A stretch of 64,000 bases of DNA from Branchipolynoe longqiensis (GCA_030323885.1 CM059193.1:53162749-53226748); one strand, 5' to 3'; counted from the first letter of the stretch, positions 33,515 through 43,580 are shown. Notes: a model not told the origin generated them from the sequence alone. Made by a program: numbers and translations.

Positions 33515-34651
33515 TCAATACTTTTTGTTTGGACAAGCGTCTACTATGTGATTTTTACTTTTGCATGACAAACAATGATGGTCCCACTCGCATTTGTCCC
33601 GCACACAACCAGCTTTATTGTAATTATGGCCAAAGCACACCCCTTTCACCTTAGTCGCGCCATTCCTTACGGTGTCGATGTGATGGTTTGCCATGCCACC
33701 CCGACTTTTAGTGGTTACTGTTTTATGTGAGCGTGAGTTATCCATATTGAAGTGCAATAGTGACAAACCGTTGTCCCCCATTTTGAAAGCTCTAACTCCC
33801 TTCTCCTTCGCTTTCTCCCGCACTGCTGCATCGTAGCCCCTGTAGGCTTCTTCGGTGTAATTGTTAGTGGTAGAGTGCATGGTCATGTATGCTAGATGTC
33901 CCATGTAACCCTTTAGTTCCTCCACATCCATATTTGCTTTGGTTGATCCCTTGATGCCCCACAATCAACCGGCGTACAGCAACTCGTTAAACGTAAGTCA
34001 TCTCACGTTCTTTTTCCCTTTTGTGTAACGAGCAAGGGAGAACTTGCTTTTCTTTTTCTTCCTACGTCTCCTATGATCCCAGCTGCTATCCCTGTCAGCC
34101 GATTCCGATGAGTCCGTGGATGACGATGATGATGAGGACGGGTTGGCTGGACTGTTGTCCGAATCACTACTCGTCACGTCCTCCTTTTTGCTGGATTTCT
34201 TTTCCTTCCTTTTCATCTTTTTTCCCTTCGGCGCTTTTGTGGGCATCCACGTTGCGCGTTCCTCCGCTGCGATTTCCTTTTCCAATGTGGCCTTCAATTC
34301 GGCCTTCCTATGCGAAAGCACTCGAGCTTCCACCATCCTTCTCAACTCCAGTTCCTCCGCATCCGGCTCCACTTTCATCGGCACTATCATATGTGCAGGC
34401 TGTTTTACCTCCCCCATGCCCGACAGTGACATTTTTAGCATACTATCAGCCGTGCCTTCATCCGTAGTCTCAGTAACTAACTGATATTCCTCTGCCAGCT
34501 CAGCCTTCACCGTTCTACAACCAACCTTAGCCTTCACCACCTTGCATTTACTTCCATGAGGCGGTTCATGCTCATCCCTACACGCCTCGCAATTATCCAG
34601 TCCCATGACTGTGTTTTGCGGCGACGTGCGTAAGGGGAGCTCGCGGTGCAC
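33515..34651 (-). pseudogene. Ngaro-like gag with Cys/His motif, two in-frame stops
   Basis: One frame from 34651 to 33515, broken by TGA at 34000-33998 and again near 33967. The N-terminal part has a CEACRDEHEPPHGSKC stretch, a long charged helix-prone region (EELELRRMVEARVLSHRKAE), a Lys-rich segment and a serine run with SSDSDNSP. The C-terminal part has CFGHNYNKAGCVRDKCEWDH followed by HCLSCKSKNHIVDAC, the CCCH plus Cys/His arrangement found in gag of DIRS/Ngaro elements. Probably the RNA-packaging structural protein. The first codon is taken at 34651 because A1 ends at 34661. Confidence 0.85.
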
Positions 34652-34660
34652 GTATGCACC

Positions 34661-34839
34661 AAGTCAAATTTCCGGCCGAATGGATAGCTGATAGCGACCG
34701 CACCGCCCGAAGTCGCCTCACCCGGGCAGCTTGCACCTGATTGGATGCTCTCCTGTGGCACGGGGCGCCCCAGCCGGGTGAGTACAGGCGGCACAGCACC
34801 CACCAGCCCTACGCGGGCAGGTGATATTAAAGCCCTGCA
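34661..34839 (-). repeat. Split direct repeat A1
   Basis: 179 bp; partner of A2. It lies directly upstream of gag and should contain the promoter of the element. Confidence 0.92.
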
Positions 34840-35127
34840 TCCTTAAGCTATGCAACTTTAAGCGAATGTTGTGTGACAGCGAATGTTAGTGTTAGCGTTG
34901 CTGTAGACTTCCTTATGTGTAATAGCTAATATGGATTATCGTCAAAGGAGAAGTGCTGCTACTTAGCGAGGGAAGACCCTAATGAGGCACGCCCTAGATA
35001 GTTACATCCCCGCGCCCCCTAAAGACCACATCATTTAACAAATATTTATCTCAAAATGGATCATCTGGAAGGTGGCCAGATACAGGAATAATAATATAAT
35101 GACTATACGAGTCCCTTTCTTATTTAT
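34840..35127. other. Unassigned non-coding stretch
   Basis: CTATGCAACTTTAAGCGAAT at 34849 recalls the motif bordering the 55-bp satellite (GCATGGTCC/ GCAACTTTAA). Otherwise nothing recognised. Confidence 0.35.
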
Positions 35128-35380
35128 TCGTTGGTTGGTTGTTGGGGTTTTATGTCCTGGCAACACTTAAGATCATATGATGACAGGTACCGACTTGGGA
35201 CAGTGCCTCTCATGGCAATGTTATAGTGCTGCCCCACTTGGAAATCAGGCCACCAGCACCATGACCCAATATCCCACTCAGTCACATTATCCTGACACTG
35301 AGCTAACCTGTCCTTGCCCTATCATATTCATCCTGAGTGCCAAGCTAGGAAGTGACCAATATCAATTTTGTAAGTCGTTG
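35128..35380 (-). mobile_element. SINE, 3' and body part, split by a solo LTR
   Basis: Reverse complement of the SINE: tail CCAACAACCAACCAAC, CCAGGACATAAAACCCC, body GATAATGTGACTGAGTGGGA, then GACTTACAAAATTGATATTGG. The head continues after the insertion at 35917-35966. Confidence 0.9.
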
Positions 35381-35916
35381 TGTAAAATATTCTGATTTAA
35401 TGCATTGGTGGGGGAATGCAAATGTTCTATTATTGATCAGGTATACGTGACCAGGTATACGTATACGTGACCAGGTTCATGTATGTGTATATGTAGGTGC
35501 TGGTGGTTCTTGATTGAGAGGTAAATAGACATAGTGGTGCTGGCAGGACTGTGTGTAAGGGGCACTCAGAGCCTACCCCCTCCCCCCTCTGCTAGTCAGG
35601 ATCACCACACTCAGGCTCAAGGCAGGTGGTGGCCAGGGGAGCCACACAGCTTGGTGGTGGTGGGCAGATCACTGGTAACCACGGGGACCAGGAATGCTGG
35701 ATCCCTATTGGTAGAGCTAAGAATGCTTGTTTCTCATTGGGAGAATAGGGTGGGGTGATACTCAACAATGAACCCATGTAACCATATAAATAATAAACCA
35801 GAGGGCTTGACTCTCTCTCTCTTCTTTCACACTTTATCCTCTTCCTTTCTCTTTGCCTGTATTGATTTCACTATAGCCTGCCTACACAACCACAGATTCG
35901 AGCAGTAGACTTTACA
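35381..35916. mobile_element. Solo LTR (536 bp) inside a SINE
   Basis: Borders TGTAAA ... TTTACA form a 6-bp inverted repeat starting TG and ending CA. A 4-bp duplication GTTG flanks it (35377-35380, 35917-35920). The SINE sequence reads through when the insert and one GTTG are removed. A TATA box (TATAAATA, 35785-35792) overlaps AATAAA (35792-35797) on the + strand, suggesting U3-R order on +. No internal retroelement genes are present, so this is the product of LTR-LTR recombination. Confidence 0.9.
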
Positions 35917-35966
35917 GTTGGTTTGACTCGACCGGGAATCGAACTCCCTATCTCACACGCCCAGTG
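35917..35966 (-). mobile_element. SINE head, other side of the solo LTR
   Basis: GTTGGTTTGACTCGACCGGG AATCGAACTCCC is the reverse complement of the B box and linker; it is truncated before the A box. Confidence 0.85.
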
Positions 35967-35989
35967 TTTCTTATTTGTATTCTCAGAAT

Positions 35990-36270
35990 GAATTAAATAG
36001 ACCATATATATATATATATATATGTATATGTATAAGTAGCTATATATATGTAATATATGTGGGATCTGTAATTTATTAAATGAATAAAAATAACAAATGT
36101 AGGCCTACTCACATATAAATATATTATTATTCCTGTATGTTATGTGATTATAAGTAACAAAAGTACTCACATATGTGTCGTGTAATTGGCCATCTATCAG
36201 TGAAATACGTGAGTATCTGTGTTATTTATATTCACCTTACAAATGATAAACATGACAATTATTATGTGAA
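35990..36270. repeat. (TA)n run and dispersed AT-rich repeat
   Basis: A TATATA run at 36005-36060 is followed by a block around AAAGTACTCACATATGTG, GGCCATCTATCAGTGAAAT and ACGTGAGTATCTGTGTTAT. Similar blocks recur at 39426-39515 and 41015-41040, so this is a small dispersed repeat of unknown class. Confidence 0.55.
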
Positions 36271-36960
36271 TTTTATTTATTTATTTATTTTTTTGTGACA
36301 AGTTTTTTATTCTGCCCATAACGTATAAGCTCCCGTGAGGGTGCTTGTTTTCAACGCTGGACAGCTGTGGTACTGGATTGGTCTGGTCCCGCACTCAGGA
36401 GTCTTTACCTGATCTTGCTCGGGCCATCCTTTGCGGTTTTGGGTGTTAGTAGTTTCTATATTATTTTTTTTAATAATTTTCAAGTTTTTTCCTAACCTGT
36501 ATATGATAACTTAGCCTACTATGTACATCTACGCAGATGACATACAGGCCTGTGGGAGAGGATCCCATCCCATTGTGGTTTGTTACAGCATCCTTTCACC
36601 CATGCCCTGTCCTTAGATTGTACACCAGTGTGCCAGAACTCCCCTGGTCCCTTCAGGACTGCGACTAGGTGGGATGGCTGTGTTGTATGGTTAGCCATTT
36701 CGTATTTCAGGGTGATTCGGATGCATGACCGTGGCCTGCCTGGTTCTGCTTTGGTTTGTGCCAGTACACATACCCAGACGGATTGCGCCCTATGGTGATA
36801 GTCATTTCGAATTCCTTAGTACTTAGTAGGGCTAGTTTCCGTATTTGTAATATATACCATCTTTTCTGGCTGGTCTTTTGCTTTTTGTGCCAGAACACAG
36901 CAAGCAGTGACTGTGCCCAAGATCAGGGGAGATTTTGTTTCTTCAGTAGGTGGTTGTGTA

Positions 36961-38273
36961 TTATGTTTTCTTTAAGGACCTTTTATAGTGGTCCATGCTT
37001 TTGATTGCCCGTTGTTGTGTGGGTTGATTGTTCCAGGCATGTGCCGCCATGGCAAATACACTTCTCTCATAAATGTTGGTGTTACTTATTGCTGTCAGTA
37101 GCACTGGGGCTGCCATTTGCCTGGTGTCCCTACGGGGGATTGCTGTGTAGCCTGGTTTTGTGGTGTAATGGTGTGCCAGTATTTTGAGGTGGGTTTCCCT
37201 TCTACTTGTTAGTGGTGTTGCATTGCATTTTTTGTGTAATTCGATTGTGGGATATCTTTTGTTCACCTGAAGGCATACTTTGAGGGCTCTATTTTGTAGC
37301 ACCTGTAGTTTGTTTAATAGTTTTGTATTTCCTCCCATATATACTACATCGCCATAGTCAAAGTAGGGGAGGAACATGCCTTTATATATTTTAATTGCCA
37401 TGCTTTCAGTCATGTAGTATCTCAGTTTAGCCAGTAGGCATATTTTATGGTTTACTTTTTTGATAGTATTTGTTATGCAGAGGTCATAATTTAGGTGTCT
37501 GTCTAGATCCACTCCCAGATATCGGTAGTTGTCTACTTGTTCTAGTTTGGTGTTTCCCAGAAGACACTTTATTTTCTCATTACTTGTTAGCCTGGTACCA
37601 AATAGTACTGTTTTTGACTTGCTGTTGTTTATGGTTATCCTATTTAGTTGGCACCACTCGATTAGTTTTGTTGGTGTTAGATTCAGTTTCATTTCTATTT
37701 CTTCGGTTGTTTTGCCTGCAGCATATACCACAGTGTCATCTGCATATAGTTGGATGTTTTCAATTTCTAGCCAGTTGTTTAGATCGTTAATATATATGAG
37801 GAAGAGAAGTGGCCCCAGGACTGACCCTTGGGGTACTCCGCAAATCCAATGAATCCATTTACTGTGGTGCATTGCTTTCTGTTTTCTAGATAGCTCGCTA
37901 GCCATTTTCCTGTTACTCCCGTTATTCCCATTTGGGTTAGTTTGCTCCTTAGGATAGGGTGGTCCACCGTGTCAAACGCTTTGCTGAAGTCTATGAACAC
38001 TGCACCCACTAGGTTCTTTTTATTGATACTGTTTGCAATATCAGTTATTAAGTTAGCAATTGTTTTTATTGTCGAGTGGTATTTTCTGAAACCGCCCTGT
38101 TTACTGTTTAATATTGTGTGTTCGTTTAGGTGGTCCATAATATGTCTATGCATTATTTTTTCTATTAGTTTACCAGGCAGTGGGAGTATGGAGATCGGTC
38201 TATAGTTTCCCAGTACCTGTTTATCCCCTCCTTTATGGAGCGGTGTTACTTTGGCTAGTTTCCAGCAGTCCAC
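36961..38273 (-). pseudogene. LINE reverse transcriptase
   Basis: 38273-37850 has LHKGGDKQVLGNYRPISILP, VFIDFSKAFDTVDHPIL (first catalytic Asp) and SYLENRKQCTTVNG. A frameshift near 37860-37900 leads to the frame 37905-36961 with GVPQGSVLGPLLFLIYINDL, LYADDTVVYA (catalytic DD), NNSKSKTVLFG and NYRYLGVDLD. The C-terminal part has AHAWNNQPTQQRAIKS near its end. Upstream of 38273 the same frame continues toward 38420 past an in-frame TAG at about 38298, so the true N-terminus of this domain lies further up. Confidence 0.92.
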
Positions 38274-38476
38274 ATAAGTACCTTCTGTGAACTATTTGTT
38301 GTATAGCTCACATATAACATCTGGGATGCATCCGAATGCATCTTTCAATACTATACTTGAGGTATTTTCAATGCCCGAAGGCTTGTTGCAATCAATTGAT
38401 TTTATGAGCTCACTTATCTCTTTTATTGTGGTTGTGCAATCTCCAATGTCTGTGTTTAATTGTTGCGCTTTCGTGG

Positions 38477-39429
38477 TCAGTTTGTGTTGAATTGTTTGGA
38501 TAGTTTATTGCCTATGGTTGAAAAATGTTTGTTCATTATATTAGCAGTATCGTTGTTGCTGATTTCCACCCCCTCGTTGTTGTAAAGGGTAATCCATTCT
38601 TTATTTTTATTATTTGGTATTAGTATTTTCACATTGTTCCAGAATTTGTGTGAGTTTTTTCCCCATTGCTGGTCTTGTTTGACAATGTACCGTCTTTTGG
38701 CTTTTCTCACTGATTTCTGGCTACGATTTCTTGCTTTGTGGTAGTTTTCTATGTCTAGTAGTCGCTCGCTTGCTTTGGCTAATTTGCCTGTTTATATTTG
38801 TCCATAATTAGGTTGATTAATTCTGGGGTTACCCATGGGTCTTGATTGTTTTTGATTTTAAGTTTTTTTATTGGGCAGGTAGTGTCCAGATGCTTTCTGA
38901 CTTCCCCAATGATATAGTTCCATTGGTCATTTACACCTATCTCAGTTGGAAATGGCAATTTAATTTTCTCTTTCAGATGAGTTTCTAGTACCTCTTTTGT
39001 GTAGTTTTTGTATGATCTACCCATACGGGGAGTAGTTTTGTTTTTTGTTTTTATTTTCTTTCTAGTAACATATATCAATTCATGATCGCTAATGCCCCAG
39101 TTTCTTGTTCCTGAGGTGTGGGTATGATTTGAGTCTGTTATTATTAGGTCTATTATCGAGCTGTTTTCTCCTAGCCTTGTAAGCTCACTCATTTTTTGCT
39201 TTAATCCTCTGCCTTTGATTAAGTTCTCTAGTGAGTGTTTGTTTTTGTTGTTTGTTTTGTAGTTTATGTTGAAATCCCCTAGTAAGAATATCTCCGCCTT
39301 CGTCAGTTTCGACACACTTTCTAGGGATGTCTCCAGTTGTGCGATGAAATCTTCGATGTTTCCATTTGGCGGTCTATATAGACTCCCTAAAGCTATATTA
39401 GCTTGTTTTTCATTTTTTATGATTAACAA
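38477..39429 (-). pseudogene. LINE endonuclease C-terminus and linker
   Basis: 39429-38779 carries LGSLYRPPNGN, IFLLGDFNINYK (the GDFN block of apurinic-type endonucleases), SSIIDLIITDSN and WGISDHELIYV (the SDH block with the catalytic His). 38710-38477 gives a linker (RRYIVKQDQQWGKNSHKFW) before the RT. The N-terminal catalytic blocks are missing because of 5' truncation. This enzyme nicks target DNA to prime reverse transcription. Confidence 0.88.
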
Positions 39430-39518
39430 AAGTATTCACATATATATATAATATTATTCCTGTAAATGGTCATCTATCAGCTAAATATGTTACTACCTGT
39501 GTTAGGTATATTTACATA

Positions 39519-39869
39519 ATACACCGGACGCGATGGCCGAATCAGTTGAGCGCAGGCCTCCCGCGTGGGAGATCGGGAGTTTGATTCCCAGTCAAGTCAA
39601 GCCAATGATGTACAAAATTGACATTTGCGGCTTTCTACCTTGGTGCTCGGCATTGATGCTCGGCATTGATGCTGTATGATAGGGCAACGACTAGACTAGC
39701 TCAGTGTCAGGATAATGTGATGGATTGGGATATTGGGTCATGGTGCTGGTGGCTTATTTCCCAGTGGGACAGCACTATAAAGTTGTGAGTGTGCACTGTC
39801 ACAAGTCGATACTCGTCCTGATATGACCTTAGATGTTGTCAGGATGTTAAATTCCAACAACTAACCAAC
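39519..39869 (+). mobile_element. SINE, full length with 12-bp target duplication
   Basis: Flanked by TATATTTACATA (39507-39518, 39870-39881). Head: CCGGACGCGATGGCCGAATC (A box) and GGGAGTTTGATTCCCAGTC (B box), of Ser/Leu tRNA-like form. Body: GTGTCAGGATAATGTGATGG, GCACTATAAAGTTGTGAGTG. Tail: GTCCTGATATGACCTTAGATG then CCAACAACTAACCAAC. A 15-bp TGCTCGGCATTGATG block is doubled in this copy. Best reference copy for the family in this window. Confidence 0.95.
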
Positions 39870-39933
39870 TATATTTACATACTAAATTATGTATATAATA
39901 AATGATATAGCCCATGTATATAATAAATGATAT

Positions 39934-40083
39934 AGCACACGTTGACCGCGCGTGGATAATGCGCCGCGCTGACGCCGATCTTTTTCCCCAAACCGACGAA
40001 AAGTTGGACGTTTCTCGACGCGCAAGATTTTATTTTCAACGCTGACGGGTCGCCGGGAGAAGCGTCGTAGTGTGACAGGGCCT
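39934..40083. mobile_element. Family A MITE, right part only
   Basis: Matches the last ~150 bp of the neighbouring full copy (CACACGTTGACCGCGCG to GTGTGACAGGGCCT), including GACGGGTCGCCGGGAGAAGC. Its left part is absent. Confidence 0.88.
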
Positions 40084-40086
40084 TTA

Positions 40087-40688
40087 TGGCCCTGTCACAC
40101 TCCGACGCTTCTTACCGGCGACCCGTCGACGTGTGTTGTTTTGGGGCGATAATTAGTGAAATGTCGAGACGCGCTGGGGGCGCGTTATGCGCGCGTCGGT
40201 ACACGTCGGTACACTTTCCTTGACGTCGATGGTTGGCGGACAACGTCGGCGCGCGTTATTGGTCGCTGAGCGTTTTGAACATGTCAAAAACTTCCAGCGA
40301 CCGGCAACGCGCGGGAGTAAATGGGTAAGAACGCTAGGAGGACGTTAGGCGCGCGTCGCGCTGCGTTGGACGCGCCGGAATAACATTATGGGAACGCTAG
40401 GAAGACGGCGCGCGCGCGCGGGAGGGTCATTGCTCACGCGTTGCGCAAACTGGGCCATTTTTGTTTTACGCCCTAGCAACATTTAAGGTTAAATGAAGAC
40501 GTCGCGCCAAGCTTTTTTTTTTTTTCCCCCAGCGCGTCGACACACGTTTGCCGCGCGCGTATAATGCGCCGCCCTGACGCCGATCTTTTCCCCCAAACCG
40601 CCGAAAAGTTTGACGTTTCACGACGCGCAAGATAGTCCTTTCAACGCTGACGGGTCGCCGAGAGAAGCGTTGTAGTGTGACAGGCCCA
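40087..40688. mobile_element. Family A palindrome-centred MITE, GCGCGT type
   Basis: TIRs TGGCCCTGTCACACTCCGAC / TGGGCCTGTCACACTACAAC; target TTA at 40084-40086 and 40689-40691. Centre GTTTTGAACATGTCAAAAAC at 40272-40291. The rest is GCGCGTCGG, GGCGCGTTA words. A SINE-tail-like piece (TTTTACGCCCTAGCAACATT) lies at 40463-40495. No protein is encoded. Confidence 0.92.
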
Positions 40689-40691
40689 TTA

Positions 40692-41031
40692 GTTAGCTAA
40701 CTTTGGATTATGCCTAAACCCAGACTGTACTGACATACCGCTGCCTAGAAAATTAACTAAAACCATGCCTACATTCAAATGCACACACTGAATGCATAAA
40801 CCGAGGAGATAAACCACAAACTCTTAATTAGCTGAAAGTAATAACAATATTTTATTGCCTTAAGATTGTTCTCGTAATTAAATGGTGTAAATGACTGAAG
40901 TTAAGCAGGGCCGGAAGACCAGTGCCTCGGCACTGAATTGTTTTTTATGCAGATGAATATAAATAATGTTTACCAAAAAAGTGCTGTATATGCTACCAAG
41001 TAACATACGCAATATAGTAAATATGTGAGTA
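40692..41031. other. Unassigned non-coding stretch
   Basis: No gene recognised; the last ~20 bp (AAATATGTGAGTACC) match the small dispersed repeat seen at 36.2 and 39.5 kb. Confidence 0.35.
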
Positions 41032-41039
41032 CCTTTGTT

Positions 41040-41096
41040 ATCCCCGTCCATATATGACCTTAGATGTTGCTAAGACGTAAAGGAACAACAAACAAA
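41040..41096 (+). mobile_element. 5'-truncated SINE tail with 8-bp target duplication
   Basis: ATCCCCGTCCATATATGACC to ACAACAAACAAA, flanked by CCTTTGTT (41032-41039, 41097-41104). Confidence 0.85.
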
Positions 41097-41130
41097 CCTT
41101 TGTTCTTTATAGTTGGGGTTTACCTGCTAG

Positions 41131-41416
41131 TGCCCGACGCGGTGGTCGAATTGGTAAAGTGCATTGTTCCCTTGTGGAAGGTTGGGAGATTGAATCCCGG
41201 TCGAGTCAAACCAACGACTTATAAAATTGATACTTGTTACACATTATCCTGATACTAAAGAAGCCAGTCCTAACCATCTCCCAGTAGTACCAAGCGCTGG
41301 GCTAGGTAGCGACAAGTATCAATTTGGTAAGTCATTGGATTACCTCGGCTGGGGTTCAGATCCATGACCTTCTGCATGGGAAGCCAGCGCTCTTACTGCT
41401 TTGGCAACCCGTCCAG
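41131..41416. mobile_element. Two SINE heads in inverted orientation
   Basis: 41131-41238 is a + strand head (CCCGACGCGGTGGTCGAATT, GATTGAATCCCGGTCGAGTC). 41240-41416 is a minus-strand head and body start (TCAATTTGGTAAGTCATTGG, GGTTCAGATCC, GGCAACCCGTCCAG). The 5' ends point outward, so the pair makes a ~105-bp-arm inverted repeat that could fold as a hairpin. Confidence 0.85.
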
Positions 41417-41940
41417 TTGTGGTGGGTGGTACACGCAACCAGTGTTATTCCGCAAAAAAAAAACACGAACATGACAAATGGGCAATTCTCTCGGTAATGA
41501 ACTTGCATAGATAATTGGGGTTATATACGTGTAAGTGGAAATATATATATAATTAGTGAACCTGCCTATTATCGCCCATGACAATTCAGGGCGTGGTACG
41601 TGGCAGGTTAACCTTAGCACACACCCAGGCGTCGAGAGTTAAAGCTGCATAATCCGATAAAAACATTTAAAAGCAAAACACATTTTTGGAACCAAACGAT
41701 TTACCGAGATGTAATCCTTTATATTCACCTTAGGTACTGGTGCACTTATTGTGTATTTGTTGCTGCATATGTGTGATTGTAAGCATGAAATGGATTATAG
41801 ATGAACTAAGCAGGTTTATTAACTTGTCAAAGTTATATATACATACATGCACAGGGAAGGTTCAACGATCATACAACATGAAGCTTGTCCAGGATCCAGG
41901 TCACAGACATCGGTGTTGTTCGAGTGATTAAGATGGAAAT
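41417..41940. other. Unassigned non-coding stretch
   Basis: AGCTGCATAATCCGATAAAA at 41643 resembles the right border of the 55-bp satellite (AGTTGCATGGTCCGATGAAA). No other feature recognised. Confidence 0.35.
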
Positions 41941-41944
41941 ATTG

Positions 41945-42020
41945 CACCAAGAGCAGGATTCGAACCCACACTTCTTATCATGCTGGGACTAGCATGCTAA
42001 CCATTACACTACCTAGTGCT
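41945..42020 (-). tRNA. tRNA-like pseudogene or tRNA-derived repeat head
   Basis: On the minus strand TAGTGTAATGGTTAGCATG is a good A box/D arm and GGGTTCGAATCCTGC a good B box/T arm. The anticodon arm does not fold with a regular 7-base loop (CATGCT, AGTCCC, AGCATG) and the acceptor stem pairs only with a 2-base slip, so a working tRNA is unlikely. It differs from the main SINE head. Confidence 0.4.
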
Positions 42021-42109
42021 CTCTGATGCAGTCATCCTAACCACGCCTTCCTATTTGTGTGGCTCATTGTCTGAGAGATCAGTGCAGACTACTGAAGGAT
42101 CATTCTGCC

Positions 42110-42322
42110 TTATATTATATAATACTACATATCTTATATATTCTATGTATATTATATATATTATATGTATATTACATATATATGATACATATTATATATA
42201 TATGATATATATTATATATTATATATATATATTATATATATATTATATATATTATATATATTATATATGTTATATATATTATATATATTATATATATATT
42301 ATATATATCAGATATACTATGT
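42110..42322. repeat. (TA)n microsatellite
   Basis: TATATTATATATAT repeats with variants, grading into TGTATTGTGTGTATT at 42340-42420. Confidence 0.9.
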
Positions 42323-42431
42323 AAAATATATGTATATTATGTATTGTGTGTATTGTGTGTATTGTGTTATTGTGTATATTGCGTTGTTGCATGTATTCTG
42401 TGTATTGCGTGTATTCCATATATTATATATT

Positions 42432-42521
42432 GTAAGTCATTGGTTTGATTCGACCAGGAATCGAACTGCCCACCTTCCACATGGGAAGCCTGCACTCTAC
42501 CAAATCGGCAACCGTGTCCAG
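42432..42521 (-). mobile_element. SINE head fragment
   Basis: GTAAGTCATTGGTTTGATTC, GACCAGGAATCGAACTGCCC, then CCAAATCGGCAACCGTGTCC: B and A boxes on the minus strand. No body or tail. Confidence 0.85.
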
Positions 42522-43304
42522 TTTTAATACTAGTCGATAACACAATAGATATTGCATTTATTACTGAAATCCCAGGGAATATGCTCTTTCATTTCAAGGC
42601 AATCAAATTGTGAATAGGAAGCAACATTCGATCAAAAACAATAGACTACATCACGGTTCCAGCGGTGCAGTGCATTGTGGGATGCATCAGAGCAAAACAA
42701 ACCCGCGAGAAGCACATGGCACATGCTAATACACTGGGTGCAGCTATGTAATGTGCTAGTTTTAGCTCATCTCAGCTCTTGTTTGAAACATAGAATACCA
42801 ACTAAAAAAATACATACAATAAATTAAGATATTAATCTTTTATCCAGCATTTATATTCTATGGTTAATGACATATATAGAAATAGAAAATGAGTAGCGTT
42901 AATCAGATATTGGTTACATATTTCTTTGAAACAAGTTTTTGTTAACATTTTAATATTTAGAACAAGAATTACTTCTGACTAATCAATGGTGATGTAAACA
43001 TCAGCCTGTAAAGTGACTGAAATTGTATGTTTCTTATCTCAAAATGCTTAATTATGGAGAGTTGTATCTTAAACATATTCATTATATTATTATATTGCAT
43101 CCTTCCATCCATGTTTGTGCCAAATTGTTATGATTTTCTATTTATTTTGAATAAAATGCCAGTTTTGCCCTATGCATATCGGTAAATTCAATGGCAGTAC
43201 GCCTTTGCTTTGCTCCCGGCGCCGTTTTCAGCGCATGCGCAGTCAGAACCGTGATGTAGTCTATTTCGCCATTGAGTAGAGTAGTGTTGGTATATATGAG
43301 GGGT
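42522..43304. other. Unassigned stretch upstream of the arrestin-like exon
   Basis: Looks single copy; contains CATGCGCAGTCAGAACC at 43233 but no open frame with a recognisable domain. Presumably intron of the gene whose exon lies at 43581. Confidence 0.4.
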
Positions 43305-43462
43305 TGAGGCGCAAATCCGTGTAAACGCCAATGAACAAATTAAGATAAGCATTGGTGTCAAATCCTCAAAAGGTTCATTGTTTACGTTCATATTGTTTTG
43401 TTCATTGCTCCATAACCTTTTCCCCACAAGCAAAGTGGAATTAGTTAGAATTAAAATTACTT
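43305..43462. repeat. ~155-bp block also present at the window's right end
   Basis: GAGGCGCAAATCC, CAATGAACAAATTAAGATAA, CATTGGTGTCAAATCC, TTTGTTCATTGCT and AAGTGGAATTAGTTAGAATT match, in the same order and strand, 63843-64000 (GGCGCAAAACC ... AAGTGGAATTAGTGAGAATT). Confidence 0.75.
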
Positions 43463-43580
43463 TCATGTGAAAAATCTTTTATTTTAATTAAAATTTTGGA
43501 TTGACGTTCAGTGTTTTGGGCCTGAACTGCTTGATATGATGAGAATGCACCGCTAAGTGACCTGTTTTGTGTCGATACAG

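Larger units (their letters stand above)
29877..34839 (-). mobile_element. Ngaro/PAT-type tyrosine-recombinase retrotransposon, nearly complete
   Basis: On the minus strand the order is A1 (34839-34661), gag, RT-RNase H, tyrosine recombinase, B1 (30296-30213), A2 (30175-29998), B2 (29960-29877). This A1-ORFs-B1-A2-B2 split-direct-repeat layout is diagnostic of Ngaro- and PAT-like YR retroelements, which make a circular intermediate and integrate with a tyrosine recombinase. No methyltransferase domain is seen, which favours Ngaro over DIRS1. A1 and A2 differ at roughly 8% of positions. Coding is damaged by only five or so in-frame stops and one homopolymer frameshift. Confidence 0.92.
36271..39440 (-). 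mobile_element. Jockey/CR1-group LINE, 5'-truncated in the endonuclease
   Basis: Covers an endonuclease C-terminus, a linker, reverse transcriptase, C-terminal region and 3' UTR, all on the minus strand. The 3' end is an AAAT-rich tail (36271-36292 on the + strand as TTTATTTATT) preceded by a CAGAATAAAAAAC polyadenylation-type signal. The 5' end stops at about 39440, inside the endonuclease, as expected for incomplete reverse transcription. Only a few lesions break the coding region. Confidence 0.88.

Noticed and set aside
33104..34484. Plus-strand frames of 122-154 codons
   Set aside because: Antisense shadows of the Ngaro-like gag and RT reading frames.
35552..35888. A shorter LTR from TGTGTAAG to CTACACA
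   Set aside because: No target duplication; the larger TGTAAA...TTTACA borders at 35381-35916 have GTTG duplication and restore the SINE.
41945..42020. Functional tRNA gene
   Set aside because: Good internal promoter boxes but irregular anticodon loop and slipped acceptor stem; kept only as tRNA-like.
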